Of a stretch of DNA of 64,000 nucleotides, positions 11,292 through 25,685 are shown in pieces. Source of the stretch: Luzula sylvatica (Eukaryota > Streptophyta > Magnoliopsida > Poales > Juncaceae); the NCBI GenBank assembly GCA_946800325.1, contig OX326959.1:33985027-34049026 (forward strand), in the 5' to 3' direction. The notes below the pieces were generated by a model, which had not been told where the DNA came from, made no database searches, and saw only the letters and a list, made by a program, of their open reading frames with translations. The translations under genes and the position numbers were made by a program. The first letter of the stretch is position 1. The number at the start of each line of letters is the position of its first letter.

Positions 11292-14271
11292 AAAAGTTAT
11301 GTACTAAAAGATACGATACAAATGATCTAAAAACACGTTATTTGAACTCCTCAAAGCGTTAAAATCTGGTTTTGAAATAGAAACACAAACTTTCTTAGTG
11401 TTTGTGAAATTTGGTGAAAAGTTATGTAGTAAAAGATACGATACAAATGATCTAAAAACACGTTATTTGAACTCCTCAAAGCGTTAATATCTTGTTTTGA
11501 ATCGAAAAACAATCTTTCTTAGTGTTTGTGAAATTCGGTGAAAATTTATGTAGTAAAAGATATGATACAAGTGATCTAAAAACACGTTATTTGAACTCCT
11601 CAAAGCGTTGAAAGTTTGTTTTGAATCGAAAAATAAACTTTCTTTGTGTTTGTGAGATTTGGTGAAAAGTTATGCAGTAAAAGATACGATACAAATGATC
11701 TAGAAACACGTTATTTGAACTCCTCAAAGCGTTAAAATCTTGTTTTGAATCGAAAAACAAACTTTCTTAGTGTTTTTGAAATTTGGTGAAAAGCCATGTA
11801 CTAAAAGATACGATACAAATGATCTAAACACATATTATTTGAACTCCTCAAAGTGTTAAAATCTTGTTTTGAATCGAAAAACAAACTTTCTTAGTGTTTG
11901 CGAAATTTGGTGAAAAGTTATGTACTAAAAGATACGATACAAATGATCTAAAAACATGTTATTTGAACTCCTCAAAGTGTTAAAATCTTGTTTTGAATCG
12001 AAAAACAAAATTTCTTAGTGTTTCCGAAATTTGGTGAAAAGTAATTGACTAAAAGATACGATACAAATGTTCTAAAACCACGTTATTTGAACTCCTCAAA
12101 AAGTTAAAATCTGGTCTTGAAATAGAGACACAAACTTTCTTAGTGTTTGTGAAATTTGGTGAAAAGTTATGAACTAAAAGATACGATACAAATGATCTAA
12201 AAACATGTTATTTGAACTCCTCAAAGCGTTAAAATCATGTTTTGATTCGAAAAACAAACTTTCTTAGTGTTTCTGAAATTTGGTGAAAAGTTATGTACTA
12301 AAAGATACGATACAAATGATCTAAAAACATGTTATTTGAACTCCTCAAAGTCTTAAAATCTTGTTTTGAATCGAAAAACAAACTTTCTTAGTGTTTGCAA
12401 AATTTGGTGAAAAGTTATGTACTAAAAGATACGATACAAATGTTCTAAAACCACGTTATTTGAACTCCTCAAAGCGTTAAAATCTGGTTTTGAAATAGAG
12501 ACACAAACTTTCTTAGTGTTTGTGAAATTTGGTGAAAAGTTATGTACTAAAAGATACGATACAAATGATCTAAAAACATGTTATTTGAACTCCTCAAAGC
12601 GTTAAAATCTTGTTTTGATTCGAAAAACAAACTTTCTTAGTGTTTCTGAAATTTGGTGAAAAGTTATGTACTAAAAGATACGATACAAATGATCTAAAAA
12701 CATGTTATTTGAACTCCTCAAAGTGTTAAAATCTTGTTTTGAATCGAAAAACAAACTTTCTTAGTGTTTGTGAAATTTGGTGAAAAGTCATGTACTATAA
12801 GATACGATACAAATGATCTAAAAACATGTTATTTGAACTCCTCAAAGCGTTGAAATCTTGTTTTGAATCGAAAAACAAACTTTCTTAGTGTTTCTGAAAT
12901 TTGGTGAAAAGTTATGTACCAAAAGATACGATACAAATGATCTAAAAACATGTTATTTGAACTCCTCAAAGTCTTAAAATCTTGTTTTGAATCGAAAAAC
13001 AAACTTTCTTAGTGTTTGCGAAATTTGGTGAAAAGTTATGTACTAAAAGATACGATACAAATGATCTGAAAACACGTTATTTGAACTCCTCAAAGCGTTA
13101 AAATCTTGTTTTGAATCGAAAAACAAACTTTCTTAGTGTTTCTGAAATTTGGTGAAAAGTTATGTACTAAAAGATACGATACAAATGATCTAAAAACATA
13201 TTATTTGAACTCCTCAAAGTGTTAAAATCTTGTTTTGAATCGAAAAACAAACTTTCTTAGTGTTTGCGAAATTTGGTGAAAAGTTATGTACAAAAAGATA
13301 CGATACACATGATCTAAAAACATGTTATTTGAACTCCTCAAAGTGTTAAAATCTTGTTTTGAATCGAAAAACAAAATTTCTTAGTGTTTGCGAAATTTGG
13401 TGAAAAGTTATGTACTAAAAGATACGATACAAATGTTCTAAAACCACGTTATTTTAACTCCTCAAAGCATTAAAATCTGGTTTTGAAATAGAGACACAAA
13501 CTTTCTTAGTGTTTGTGAAATTTGGTGAAAAGTTATGTACTAAAAGATACGATACAAATGATCTAAAAACATGTTATTTGAACTCCTCAAAGCGTTAAAA
13601 TCTTGTTTTGATTCGAAAAACAAACTTTCTTAGTGTTTCTGAAATTTGGTGAAAAGTTATGTACTAAAAGATACGATACAAATGATCTAAAAACATGTTA
13701 TTTGAACTCCTCAAAGTGTTAAAATCTTGTTTTGAATCGAAAAACAAACTTTCTTAGTGTTTGCGAAATTTGGTGAAAAGTTATGAACTAAAATATACGA
13801 TACAAATGATCTAAAACCATGTTATTTGAACTCCTCAAAGCGTTAAAATATTGTTTTGAATCGAAAAACAAACTTTCTTAATGTTTGTGAAATTTGGTGA
13901 AAAGTTATGTACTATAAGATACGATACAAATGATCTAGAAACACGTTATTTGAACTCCTCAAAGCGTTAAAATCTTGTTTTGAATCGAAAAACAAACTTT
14001 CTTAGTGTTTTTGAAGTTTGGTGAAAAGTTATGTACTAAAAGATACGATACAAATGATCTAAAACCATGTTATTTGAACTCCTCAAAGTGTTAAAATCTT
14101 GTTTTGTATCGAAAAACAAACTTTCTTAATGTTTGTGAAATTTGGTGAAAAGTTATGTACTATAAGATACGATACAAATGATCTAGAAACACGTTATTTG
14201 AACTCCTCAAAGCGTTAAAATCTTGTTTTGAATCGAAAAACAAACTTTCTTAGTGTTTTTGAAGTTTGGTG
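11292..14271. repeat. HOR-B copy 1 (24 monomers, 2,980 bp)
   Basis: It comprises a Y module (11292-12534), two linking monomers (catg with gattcg, then catg with gtg) and the core module (12783-14271). The lengths add up exactly: 1,243 + 248 + 1,489. The Y part has tatgcagtaaaag in its fourth monomer and tttccgaaa in its sixth, variants shared with the copies at 20100, 25686 and 30280. It ends where the next Y module begins at 14272, the only place where two Y modules lie exactly one unit apart without a longer spacer. Confidence 0.88.
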
Positions 14272-15390
14272 AAAAGTTATGTACTAAAAGATACGATACA
14301 AATGATCTAAAAACACGTTATTTGAACTCCTCAAAGCGTTAAAATCTGGTTTTGAAATAGAAACACAAACTTTCTTAGTGTTTGTGAAATTTGGTGAAAA
14401 GTTATGTAGTAAAAGATACGATACAAATGATCTAAAAACACGTTATTTGAACTCCTCAAAGCGTTAATATCTTGTTTTGAATCGAAAAACAATCTTTCTT
14501 AGTGTTTGTGAAATTCGGTGAAAATTTATGTAGTAAAAGATATGATACAAGTGATCTAAAAACACGTTATTTGAACTCCTCAAAGCGTTGAAAGTTTGTT
14601 TTGAATCGAAAAATAAACTTTCTTTGTGTTTGTGAGATTTGGTGAAAAGTTATGTAGTAAAAGATACGATACAAATGATCTAGAAACACGTTATTTGAAC
14701 TCCTCAAAGCGTTAAAATCTTGTTTTGAATCGAAAAACAAACTTTCTTAGTGTTTTTGAAATTTTGTGAAAAGCCATGTACTAAAATATACGATACAAAT
14801 GATCTAAACACATATTATTTGAACTCCTCAAAGTGTTAAAATCTTGTTTTGAATCGAAAAACAAACTTTCTTAGTGTTTGCGAAATTTGGTGAAAAGTAA
14901 TTGACTAAAAGATACGATACAAATGTTCTAAAACCACGTTATTTGAACTCCTCAAAAAGTTTAAATCTGGTCTTGAAATAGAGACACAAACTTTCTTAGT
15001 GTTTGTGAAATTTGGTGAAAAGTTATGAACTAAAAGATACGATACAAATGATCTAAAAACATGTTATTTGAACTCCTCAAAGCGTTAAAATCTTGTTTTG
15101 ATTCGAAAAACAAACTTTCTTAGTGTTTCTGAAATTTGGTGAAAAGTTATGTACTAAAAGATACGATACAAATGATCTAAAAACATGTTATTTGAACTCC
15201 TCAAAGTCTTAAAATCTTGTTTTGAATCGAAAAACAAACTTTCTTAGTGTTTGCAAAATTTGGTGAAAAGTTATGTACTAAAAGATACGATACAAATGTT
15301 CTAAAACCACGTTATTTGAACTCCTCAAAGCGTTAAAATCTGGTTTTGAAATAGAGACACAAACTTTCTTAGTGTTTGTGAAATTTGGTG
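14272..15390. repeat. Y module copy 3, one monomer deleted
   Basis: Same series as the 10-monomer Y module but 1,119 bp, exactly one 124-bp monomer short. The monomer with catg and aaaatttc that should precede aattgactaaaag is missing. The junction near 14880-14900 goes straight from a tttgcgaaa end into gtaattgac. Another private change is attttgtgaaaagcc at 14761. Confidence 0.84.
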
Positions 15391-16507
15391 AAAAGTTATG
15401 TACTAAAAGATACGATACAAATGATCTAAAAACATGTTATTTGAACTCCTCAAAGCGTTAAAATCTTGTTTTGATTCGAAAAACAAACTTTCTTAGTGTT
15501 TCTGAAATTTGGTGAAAAGTTATGTACTAAAAGATACGATACAAATGATCTAAAAACATGTTATTTGAACTCCTCAAAGTGTTAAAATCTTGTTTTGAAT
15601 CGAAAAACAAACTTTCTTAGTGTTCGCGAAATTTGGTGAAAAGTTATGTACTAAAAGATACGATACAAATGATCTAAAAACACGTTATTTGAACTCCTCA
15701 AAGCGTTAAAATCTGGTTTTGAAATAGAAACACAAACTTTCTTAGTGTTTGTGAAATTTGGTGAAAAGTTATGTAGTAAAAGATACGATACAAATGATCT
15801 AAAAACACGTTATTTGAACTCCTCAAAGCGTTAATATCTTGTTTTCAATCGAAAAACAATCTTTCTTAGTGTTTGTGAAATTCGGTGAAAAGTTATGTAG
15901 TAAAAGATATGATACAGGTGATCTAAAAACACGTTATTTGAACTCCTCAAAGCGTTGAAAGTTTGTTTTGAATCGAAAAATAAACTTTCTTAGTGTTTGT
16001 GAAATTTGGTGAAAAGTTATGTAGTAAAAGATACGATACAAATGATCTAGAAACACGTTATTTGAACTCGTCAAAGCGTTAAAATCTTGTTTTGAATCGA
16101 AAAACAAACTTTCTTAGTGTTTTTGAAATTTGGTGAAAAGTTATGTACTAAAAGATACGATACAAATGATCTAAAACCATGTTATTTCAACTCCTCAAAG
16201 CGTTATAATCTTGTTTTGAATCGAAAAACAAAATTTCTTAGTGTTTGTGAAATTTGGTGAAAAGTTATGTAGTAAAAGATACGATAGAAATGATCTAAAA
16301 ACACGTTATTTGAACTCCTCAAAGCGTTAAAATCTTGTTTTGAATCGAAAAAGAAACTTTCTTAGAGTTTGTGAAATTTGGTGAAAAGTTATGTAGTAAA
16401 AGATACAATAAAAATGATCTAAAAACACGTTATTTGAACTCCTCAAAGCGTTTAAATCTTGTTTTGAATCGAAAAACAAACTTTCTTAGTGTTTGTGAAA
16501 TTTGGTG

Positions 16508-18362
16508 AAAAGTTATGTACTAAAAGATACGATACAAATGATCTAGAAACACGTTATTTGAACTCCTCAAAGCGTTAAAATCTTGTTTTGAATCGAAAAA
16601 CAAACTTTCTTAGTGTTTGTGAAATTTGGTGAAAAGTAATGTACTATAAGATACGATACAAATGATCTAAAAACATGTTATTTGAACTCCTCAAAGCGTT
16701 AAAATCTTGTTTTGAATCGAAAAACAAACTTTCTTAGTGTTTGCGAAATTTGGTGAAAAGTTATGTACTAAAATATACGATACAAATGATCTAAAAACGC
16801 GTTATTTGAACTCCTCAAAGCGTTAAAAGCTGGTTTTGAAATAGAAACACAAACTTTCTTAGTGTTTGTGAAATTTGGTGAAAAGTTATGTAGTAAAAGA
16901 TACGATACAAATGATCTAAAAACACGTTATTTGAACTCCTCAAAGCGTTAAAATATTGTTTTGAATCGAAAAACAAACTTTTTTGTGTTTGTGAAATTTG
17001 GTGAAAAGTTATGTAGTAAAAGATACGATAGAAATGATCTAAAAACACGTTATTTGAACTCCTGAAAGCTTTAATATCTTGTTTTGAATCGAAAAACAAT
17101 CTTACTTAGTGTTTGTGAAATTCGGTCAAAAGTTATGTAGATACGATACAAGTGATCTAAAAACACGTTATTTGAATTACTCAAAGCGTTACCAGATTGC
17201 TATGAGATCGAAAAGAATTTTTTTGAGTGTTTGTACAATTTCGTGAAAAGTTACGTAGTAAAAGATTCGTTCCAAACCATCTCAAAAAGACGTTATTTGG
17301 ACTCCTCAGAGCGTTAAAAGATTGTTATGAATCGAAAATCAATCTTTCTTAGTGTTTGTAAAATTTTGTGAAAAATTATGTAGTAAAATATACGATGCAA
17401 ATGATCTAAAAACACATTATTTGAACTCCTCAAAGCGTAAAAAGATTGCTATTAATTGAAAAAAAACTTTCTTAGTGTTTGTACAATTTGGTGAAAAGTT
17501 ATGTAGTAAAAGATACCATACAAATGATCTAAAAACACGTTATTTGAACTCCTAAAAGCGTTGAAAGTTTGTTTTGAATCGAAAAACAAACTTTCTTGGT
17601 GTTTGTGACATTTGGTGAAAAGTTATGTAGTAAAAGATACGATACAAATGATCTAAAACCATGTTATTTGAACTCCTCAAAGCGTTAAAATCTTGTTTTG
17701 AATCTAAAAACAAACTTTCTTAATGTTTGTGAAATTTGGTGAAAAGTTATGTACTAAAAGATACGATACAAATGATCTAAAAACATGTTATTTGAACTCC
17801 TCGAAGTGTTAAAATCTTGTTTTGAATCGAAAAACAAACTTTCTTAGTGTTTGCGAAATTTGGTGAAAAGTTATGTACTAAAAGATACGATACAAATGAT
17901 CTAAAAACACGTTATTTGAACTCCTCAAAGCGTTAAAATCTGGTTTTGAAATAGAAACAAAAACTTTCTTAGTGTTTGTGAAATTTGGTGAAAAGTTATG
18001 TAGTAAAAGATACGATACAAATGATCTAAAAACATGTTATTTGAACTCCTCAAAGCGTTAATATCTTGTTTTGAATCGAAAAACAATCTTTCTTAGTGTC
18101 TGTGAAATTCGGTGAAAAGTTATGTAGTAAAATATATGATACAAGTGATCTAAAAACACGTTATTTGAACTCCTCAAAGCGTTGAAAGTTTGTTTTGAAT
18201 CGAAAAATAAACTTTCTTAGTGTTTGTGAAATTTGGTGAAAAGTTATGTACTAAAAGATACGATACAAATGATCTAAAACCATGTTATTTGAACTCCTCA
18301 AAGCGTTAAAATCTTGTTTTGAATCTAAAAACAAACTTTCTTAATGTTTGTGAAATTTGGTG
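16508..18362. repeat. Duplicated segment, right copy (partner 9435-11291)
   Basis: Repeats the order of 9435-11291 with few substitutions, 1,855 against 1,857 bp. Differences include one base lost near 16980 (a 123-bp monomer, 16881-17003), an A run one shorter near 17461, and cttacttag for ctttcttag at 17101. Because 123 is divisible by three, the shortened monomer lets one minus-strand frame stay open for 94 codons. Confidence 0.82.
17171..17550. repeat. Diverged monomer cassette, copy 3
   Basis: Same order as the copies at 2038, 10101 and 35793, with gattcgttccaaacc, ttatttggactcc and attgctattaattg. It is preceded by the 6-bp deleted monomer at 17133 (ttatgtagatacg), as at 10061. It belongs to the duplicated segment 16508-18362. 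Confidence 0.87.
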
Positions 18363-20099
18363 AAAAGTTATGTACTAAAAGATACGATACAAATGATCTA
18401 AAAACATGTTATTTGAACTCCTCGAAGTGTTAAAATCTTGTTTTGAATCGAAAAACAAACTTTCTTAGTGTTTGCGAAATTTGGTGAAAAGTTATGTACT
18501 AAAAGATACGATACAAATGATCTAAAAACACGTTATTTGAACTCCTCAAAGTCTTAAAATCTTGTTTTGAATCGAAAAACAAACTTTCTTAGTGTTTGCG
18601 AAATTTGGTGAAAAGTTATGTAGTAAAAGATACGATACAAATGATCTAAAAACATGTTATTTGAACTCCTCAAAGCGTTAATATCTTGTTTTGAATCGAA
18701 AAACAATCTTTCTTAGTGTTTGTGAAATTCGGTGAAAAGTTATGTAGTAAAAGATATGATACAAGTGATCTAAAAACACGTTATTTGAACTCCTCAAAGC
18801 GTTGAAAGTTTGTTTTGAATCGAAAAATAAACTTTCTTAGTGTTTGTGAAATTTGGTGAAAAGTTATGTAGTAAAAGATACGATACAAATGATCTAGAAA
18901 CACGTTATTTGAACTCCTCAAAGCGTTAAAATCTTGTTTTGAATCGAAAAACAAACTTTCTTAGTGTTTGTGAAATTTGGTGAAAAGTCATGTACTAAAA
19001 GATACGATACAAATGATCTGAAAACACGTTATATGAACTCATCAAAGCGTTAAAATCTTGTTTTGAATCGAAAAACAAACTTTCTTAGTGTTTGCGAAAT
19101 TTGGTGAAAAGTTATGTACTAAAAGATACGATACAAATGATCTGAAAACACGTTATATGAACTCATCAAAGCGTTAAAATCTTGTTTTGAATCGAAAAAC
19201 AAACTTTCTTAGTGTTTCTGAAATTTGGTGAAAAGTTATGTACTAAAAGATACGATACAAATGATCTAAAAACATATTATTTGAACTCCTCAAAGTGTTA
19301 AAATCTTGTTTTGAATCGAAAAACAAACTTTCTTAGTGTTTGCGAAATTTGGTGAAAAGTTATGTACTAAAAGATACGATACACATGATCTAAAAACATG
19401 TTATTTGAACTCCTCAAAGTGTTAAAATCTTGTTTTGAATCGAAAAACAAAATTTCTTAGTGTTTGCGAAAATTGGTGAAAAGTTATGTACTAAAAGATA
19501 CGATACAAATGTTCTAAAACCACGTTATTTGAACTCCTCAAAGCATTAAAATCTGGTTTTGAAATAGAGACACAAACTTTCTTAGTGTTTGTGAAATTTG
19601 GTGAAAAGTTATGTACTAAAAGATACGATACAAATGATCTAAAAACATGTTATTTGAACTCCTCAAAGCGTTAAAATCTTGTTTTGATTCGAAAAACAAA
19701 CTTTCTTAGTGTTTCTGAAATTTGGTGAAAAGTTATGTACTAAAAGATACGATACAAATGATCTAAAAACATGTTATTTGAACTCGTCAAAGTGTTAAAA
19801 TCTTGTTTTGAATCGAAAAACAAACTTTCTTAGTGTTTGCGAAATTTGGTGAAAAGTTATGAACTAAAATATACGATACAAATGATCTAAAACCATGTTA
19901 TTTGAACTCCTCAAAGCGTTAAAATATTGTTTTGAATCGAAAAACAAACTTTCTTAATGTTTGTGAAATTTGGTGAAAAGTTATGTACTATAAGATACGA
20001 TACAAATGATCTAGAAACACGTTATTTGAACTCCTCAAAGCGTTAAAATCTTGTTTTGAATCGAAAAACAAACTTTCTTAGTGTTTTTGAAGTTTGGTG

Positions 20100-23079
20100 A
20101 AAACTTATGTACTAAAAGATACGATACAAATGATCTAAAAACACGTTATTTGAACTCCTCAAAGCGTTAAAATCTGGTTTTGAAATAGAAACACAAACTT
20201 TCTTAGTGTTTGTGAAATTTGGTGAAAAGTTATGTAGTAAAAGATACGATACAAATGATCTAAAAACACGTTATTTGAACTCCTCAAAGCGTTAATATCT
20301 TGTTTTGAATCGAAAAACAATCTTTCTTAGTGTTTGTGAAATTCGGTGAAAATTTATGTAGTAAAAGATATGATACAAGTGATCTAAAAACACGTTATTT
20401 GAACTCCTCAAAGCGTTGAAAGTTTGTTTTGAATCGAAAAATAAACTTTCTTTGTGTTTGTGAGATTTGGTGAAAAGTTATGCAGTAAAAGATACGATAC
20501 AAATGATCTAGAAACACGTTATTTGAACTCCTCAAAGCGTTAAAATCTTGTTTTGAATCGAAAAACAAACTTTCTTAGTGTTTTTGAAATTTGGTGAAAA
20601 GCCATGTACTAAAAGATACGATACAAATGATCTAAACACATATTATTTGAACTCCTCAAAGTGTTAAAATCTTGTTTTGAATCGAAAAACAAACTTTCTT
20701 AGTGTTTGCGAAATTTGGTGAAAAGTTATGTACTAAAAGATACGATACAAATGATCTAAAAACATGTTATTTGAACTCCTCAAAGTGTTAAAATCTTGTT
20801 TTGAATCGAAAAACAAAATTTCTTAGTGTTTCCGAAATTTGGTGAAAAGTAATTGACTAAAAGATACGATACAAATGTTCTAAAACCACGTTATTTGAAC
20901 TCCTCAAAAAGTTAAAATCTGGTCTTGAAATAGAGACACAAACTTTCTTAGTGTTTGTGAAATTTGGTGAAAAGTTATGAACTAAAAGATACGATACAAA
21001 TGATCTAAAAACATGTTATTTGAACTCCTCAAAGCGTTAAAATCTTGTTTTGATTCGAAAAACAAACTTTCTTAGTGTTTCTGAAATTTGGTGAAAAGTT
21101 GTGTACTAAAAGATACGATACAAATGATCTAAAAACATGTTATTTGAACTCCTCAAAGTCTTAAAATCTTGTTTTGAATCGAAAAACAAACTTTCTTAGT
21201 GTTTGCAAAATTTGGTGAAAAGTTATGTACTAAAAGATACGATACAAATGTTCTAAAACCACGTTATTTGAACTCCTCAAAGCGTTAAAATCTGGTTTTG
21301 AAATAGAGACACAAACTTTCTTAGTGTTTGTGAAATTTGGTGAAAAGTTATGTACTAAAAGATACGATACAAATGATCTAAAAACATGTTATTTGAACTC
21401 CTCAAAGCGTTAAAATCTTGTTTTGATTCGAAAAACAAACTTTCTTAGTGTTTCTGAAATTTGGTGAAAAGTTATGTACTAAAAGATACGATACAAATGA
21501 TCTAAAAACATGTTATTTGAACTCCTCAAAGTGTTAAAATCTTGTTTTGAATCGAAAAACAAACTTTCTTAGTGTTTGTGAAATTTGGTGAAAAGTCATG
21601 TACTATAAGATACGATACAAATGATCTAAAAACATGTTATTTGAACTCCTCAAAGCGTTGAAATCTTGTTTTGAATCGAAAAACAAACTTTCTTAGTGTT
21701 TCTGAAATTTGGTGAAAAGTTATGTACCAAAAGATACGATACAAATGATCTAAAAACATGTTATTTGAACTCCTCAAAGTCTTAAAATCTTGTTTTGAAT
21801 CGAAAAACAAACTTTCTTAGTGTTTGCGAAATTTGGTGAAAAGTTATGTACTAAAAGATACGATACTAATGATCTGAAAACACGTTATTTGAACTCCTCA
21901 AAGCGTTAAAATCTTGTTTTGAATCGAAAAACAAACTTTCTTAGTGTTTCTGAAATTTGGTGAAAAGTTATGTACTAAAAGATACGATACAAATGATCTA
22001 AAAACATATTATTTGAACTCCTCAAAATGTTAAAATCTTGTTTTGAATCGAAAAACACACTTTCTTAGTGTTTGCGAAATTTGGTGAAAAGTTATGTACT
22101 AAAAGATACGATACACATGATCTAAAAACATGTTATTTGAACTCCTCAAAGTGTTAAAATCTTGTTTTGAATCGAAAAACAAAATTTCTTAGTGTTTGCG
22201 AAATTTGGTGAAAAGTTATGTACTAAAAGATACGATACAAATGTTCTAAAACCACGTTATTTGAACTCCTCAAAGCATTAAAATCTGGTTTTGAAATAGA
22301 GACACAAACTTTCTTAGTGTTTGTGAAATTTGGTGAAAAGTTATGTACTAAAAGATACGATACAAATGATCTAAAAACATGTTATTTGAACTCCCCAAAG
22401 CGTTAAAATCTTGTTTTGATTCGAAAAACAAACTTTCTTAGTGTTTCTGAAATTTGGTGAAAAGTTATGTACTAAAAGATACGATACAAATGATCTAAAA
22501 ACATGTTATTTGAACTCCTCAAAGTGTTAAAATCTTGTTTTGAATCGAAAAACAAACTTTCTTAGTGTTTGCGAAATTTGGTGAAAAGTTATGAACTAAA
22601 ATATACGATACAAATGATCTAAAACCATGTTATTTGAACTCCTCAAAGCGTTAAAATATTGTTTTGAATCGAAAAACAAACTTTCTTAATGTTTGTGAAA
22701 TTTGGTGAAAAGTTATGTACTATATGATACGATACAAATGATCTAGAAACACGTTATTTGAACTCCTCAAAGCGTTAAAATCTTGTTTTGAATCGAAAAA
22801 CAAACTTTCTTAGTGTTTTTGAAGTTTGGTGAAAAGTTATGTACTAAAAGATACGATACAAATGATCTAAAACCATGTTATTTGAACTCCTCAAAGTGTT
22901 AAAATCTTGTTTTGTATCGAAAAACAAACTTTCTTAATGTTTGTGAAATTTGGTGAAAAGTTATGTACCAAAAGATACGATACAAATGATCTAGAAACAC
23001 GTTATTTGAACTCCTCAAAGCGTTAAAATCTTGTTTTGAATCGAAAAACAAACTTTCTTAGTGTTTGTGAAATTTGGTG
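20100..23079. repeat. HOR-B copy 2 (24 monomers, 2,980 bp)
   Basis: Y module 20100-21342, two linkers, core 21591-23079. The first monomer begins aaaacttatg instead of aaaagttatg, a private change. Variants gttgtgtact (21099), cacactttc (22057), ccccaaagcg (22393) and tatatgatacg (22730) recur in the copies at 25686 and 30280 but not in the copy at 11292. So the three right-hand copies form one recent amplification. Confidence 0.89.
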
Positions 23080-25685
23080 AAAAGTTATGTACTAAAAGAT
23101 ACGATACAAATGATCTAAAAACACGTTATTTGAACTCCTCAAAGCGTTAAAATCTGGTTTTGAAATAGAAACACAAACTTTCTTAGTGTTTGTGAAATTT
23201 GGTGAAAAGTTATGTAGTAAAAGATACGATACAAATGATCTAAAAACACGTTATTTGAACTCCTCAAAGCGTTAATATCTTGTTTTGAATCGAAAAACAA
23301 TCTTTCTTAGTGTTTGTGAAATTCGGTGAAAATTTATGTAGTAAAAGATATGATACAAGTGATCTAAAAACACGTTATTTGAACTCCTCAAAGCGTTGAA
23401 AGTTTGTTTTGAATCGAAAAATAAACTTTCTTTGTGTTTGTGAGATTTGGTGAAAAGTTATGTAGTAAAAGATACGATACAAATGATCTAGAAACACGTT
23501 ATTTGAACTCCTCAAAGCGTTAAAATCTTGTTTTGAATCGAAAAACAAACTTTCTTAGTGTTTTTGAAATTTGGTGAAAAGTCATGTACTAAAAGATACG
23601 ATACAAATGATCTAAACACATATTATTTGAACTCCTCAAAGTGTTAAAATCTTGTTTTGAATCGAAAAACAAACTTTCTTAGTGTTTGCGAAATTTGGTG
23701 AAAAGTTATGTACTAAAAGATACGATACAAATGATCTAAAAACATGTTATTTGAACTCCTCGAAGTGTTAAAATCTTGTTTTGAATCGAAAAACAAACGT
23801 TCTTAGTGTTTGCGAAATTTGGTGAAAAGTTATGTACTAAAAGATACGATACAAATGATCTAAAAACACGTTATTTGAACTCCTCAAAGTCTTAAAATCT
23901 TGTTTTGAATCGAAAAACAAACTTTCTTAGTGTTTGCGAAATTTGGTGAAAAGTTATGTAGTAAAAGATACGATACAAATGATCTAAAAACATGTTATTT
24001 GAACTCCTCAAAGCGTTAATATCTTGTTTTGAATCGAAAAACAATTTTTCTTAGTGTTTGTGAAATTCGGTGAAAAGTTATGTAGTAAAAGATATGATAC
24101 AAGTGATCTAAAAACACGTTATTTGAACTCCTCAAAGCGTTGAAAGTTTGTTTTGAATCGAAAAATAAACTTTCATAGTGTTTGTGAAATTTGGTGAAAA
24201 GTTATGTAGTAAAAGATACGATACAAATGATCTAGAAACACGTTATTTGAACTCCTCAAAGCGTTAAAATCTTGTTTTGAATCGAAAAACAAACTTTCTT
24301 AGTGTTTGTGAAATTTGGTGAAAAGTCATGTACTAAAAGATACGATACAAATGATCTGAAAACACGTTATATGAACTCATCAAAGCGTTAAAATCTTGTT
24401 TTGAATCGAAAAACAAACTTTCTTAGTGTTTGCGAAATTTGGTGAAAAGTTATGTACTAAAAGATACGATACAAATGATCTGAAAACACGTTATATGAAC
24501 TCATCAAAGCGTTAAAATCTTGTTTTGAATCGAAAAACAAACTTTCTTAGTGTTTCTGAAATTTGGTGAAAAGTTATGTACTAAAAGATACGATACAAAT
24601 GATCTAAAAACATATTATTTGAACTCCTCAAAGTGTTAAAATCTTGTTTTGAATCGAAAAACAAACTTTCTTAGTGTTTGCGAAATTTGGTGAAAAGTTA
24701 TGTACTAAAAGATACGATACACATGATCTAAAAACATGTTATTTGAACTCCTCAAAGTGTTAAAATCTTGTTTTGAATCGAAAAACAAAATTTCTTAGTG
24801 TTTGCGAAAATTGGTGAAAAGTTATGTACTAAAAGATACGATACAAATGTTCTAAAACCACGTTATTTAAACTCCTCAAAGCATTAAAATCTGGTTTTGA
24901 AATAGAGACACAAACTTTCTTAGTGTTTGTGAAATTTGGTGAAAAGTTATGTACTAAAAGATACGATACAAATGATCTAAAAACATGTTATAGGAACTCC
25001 TCAAAGCGTTAAAATCTTGTTTTGATTCGAAAAACAAACTTTCTTAGTGTTTCTGAAATTTGGTGAAAAGTTATGTACTAAAAGATACGATACAAATGAT
25101 CTAAAAACATGTTATTTGAACTCGTCAAAGTGTTAAAATCTTGTTTTGAATCGAAAAACAAACTTTCTTAGTGTTTGCGAAATTTGGTGAAAAGTTATGA
25201 ACTAAAATATACGATACAAATGATCTAAAACCATGTTATTTGAACTCCTCAAAGCGTTAAAATATTGTTTTGAATCGAAAAACAAACTTTCTTAATGTTT
25301 GTGAAATTTGGTGAAAAGTTATGTACTATAAGATACGATACAAATGATCTAGAAACACGTTATTTGAACTCCTCAAAGCGTTAAAATCTTGTTTTGAATC
25401 GAAAAACAAACTTTCTTAGTGTTTTTGAAGTTTGGTGAAAAGTTATGTACTAAAAGATACGATACAAATGATCTAAAACCATGTTATTTGAACTCCTCAA
25501 AGTGTTAAAATCTTGTTTTGTATCGAAAAACAAACTTTCTTAATGTTTGTGAAATTTGGTGAAAAGTTATGTACTATAAGATACGATACAAATGATCTAG
25601 AAACACGTTATTTGAACTCCTCAAAGCGTTAAAATCTTGTTTTGAATCGAAAAACAAACTTTCTTAGTGTTTTTGAAGTTTGGTG
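23080..25685. repeat. Spacer between HOR-B copies 2 and 3 (21 monomers)
   Basis: 2,606 bp of the same satellite. It opens with the first five Y-type monomers (gtcatgtact in place of gccatgtact at 23579), then repeats the run seen at 18.4-19.9 kb. That run includes two gttatatgaactcatc monomers (24369, 24493) and a private tataggaactcc (24990). It closes with gaactaaaatatacg, ctataag and gtatcg monomers equal to the end of the core. The matching spacer after copy 3 is eight monomers shorter. Confidence 0.85.

Larger units (their letters stand above)
15391..20099. repeat. Mixed satellite segment between HOR-B copies 1 and 2
   Basis: About 38 monomers without a single clean period. Recognisable parts are two linking monomers (from 15391); a short run with gatacaataaaaatg (16404) and ttagagttt (16371) private variants; the right copy of the 7.07-kb-spaced duplication (16508-18362) with a diverged cassette; and a run at 18.4-19.9 kb containing two monomers with gttatatgaactcatc (19031, 19153). 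That last run reappears at about 23.7-25.4 kb. There is no gene or mobile element; the 94-codon open frame on the minus strand here is an accident of the repeat. Confidence 0.83.

Noticed and set aside
16815..17099. Minus-strand open reading frame of 94 codons
   Set aside because: It lies entirely inside satellite monomers. The product is two copies of one 41-residue stretch, because the 16881-17003 monomer lost one base and is 123 bp, divisible by three. No start context, domain or conservation supports a gene.
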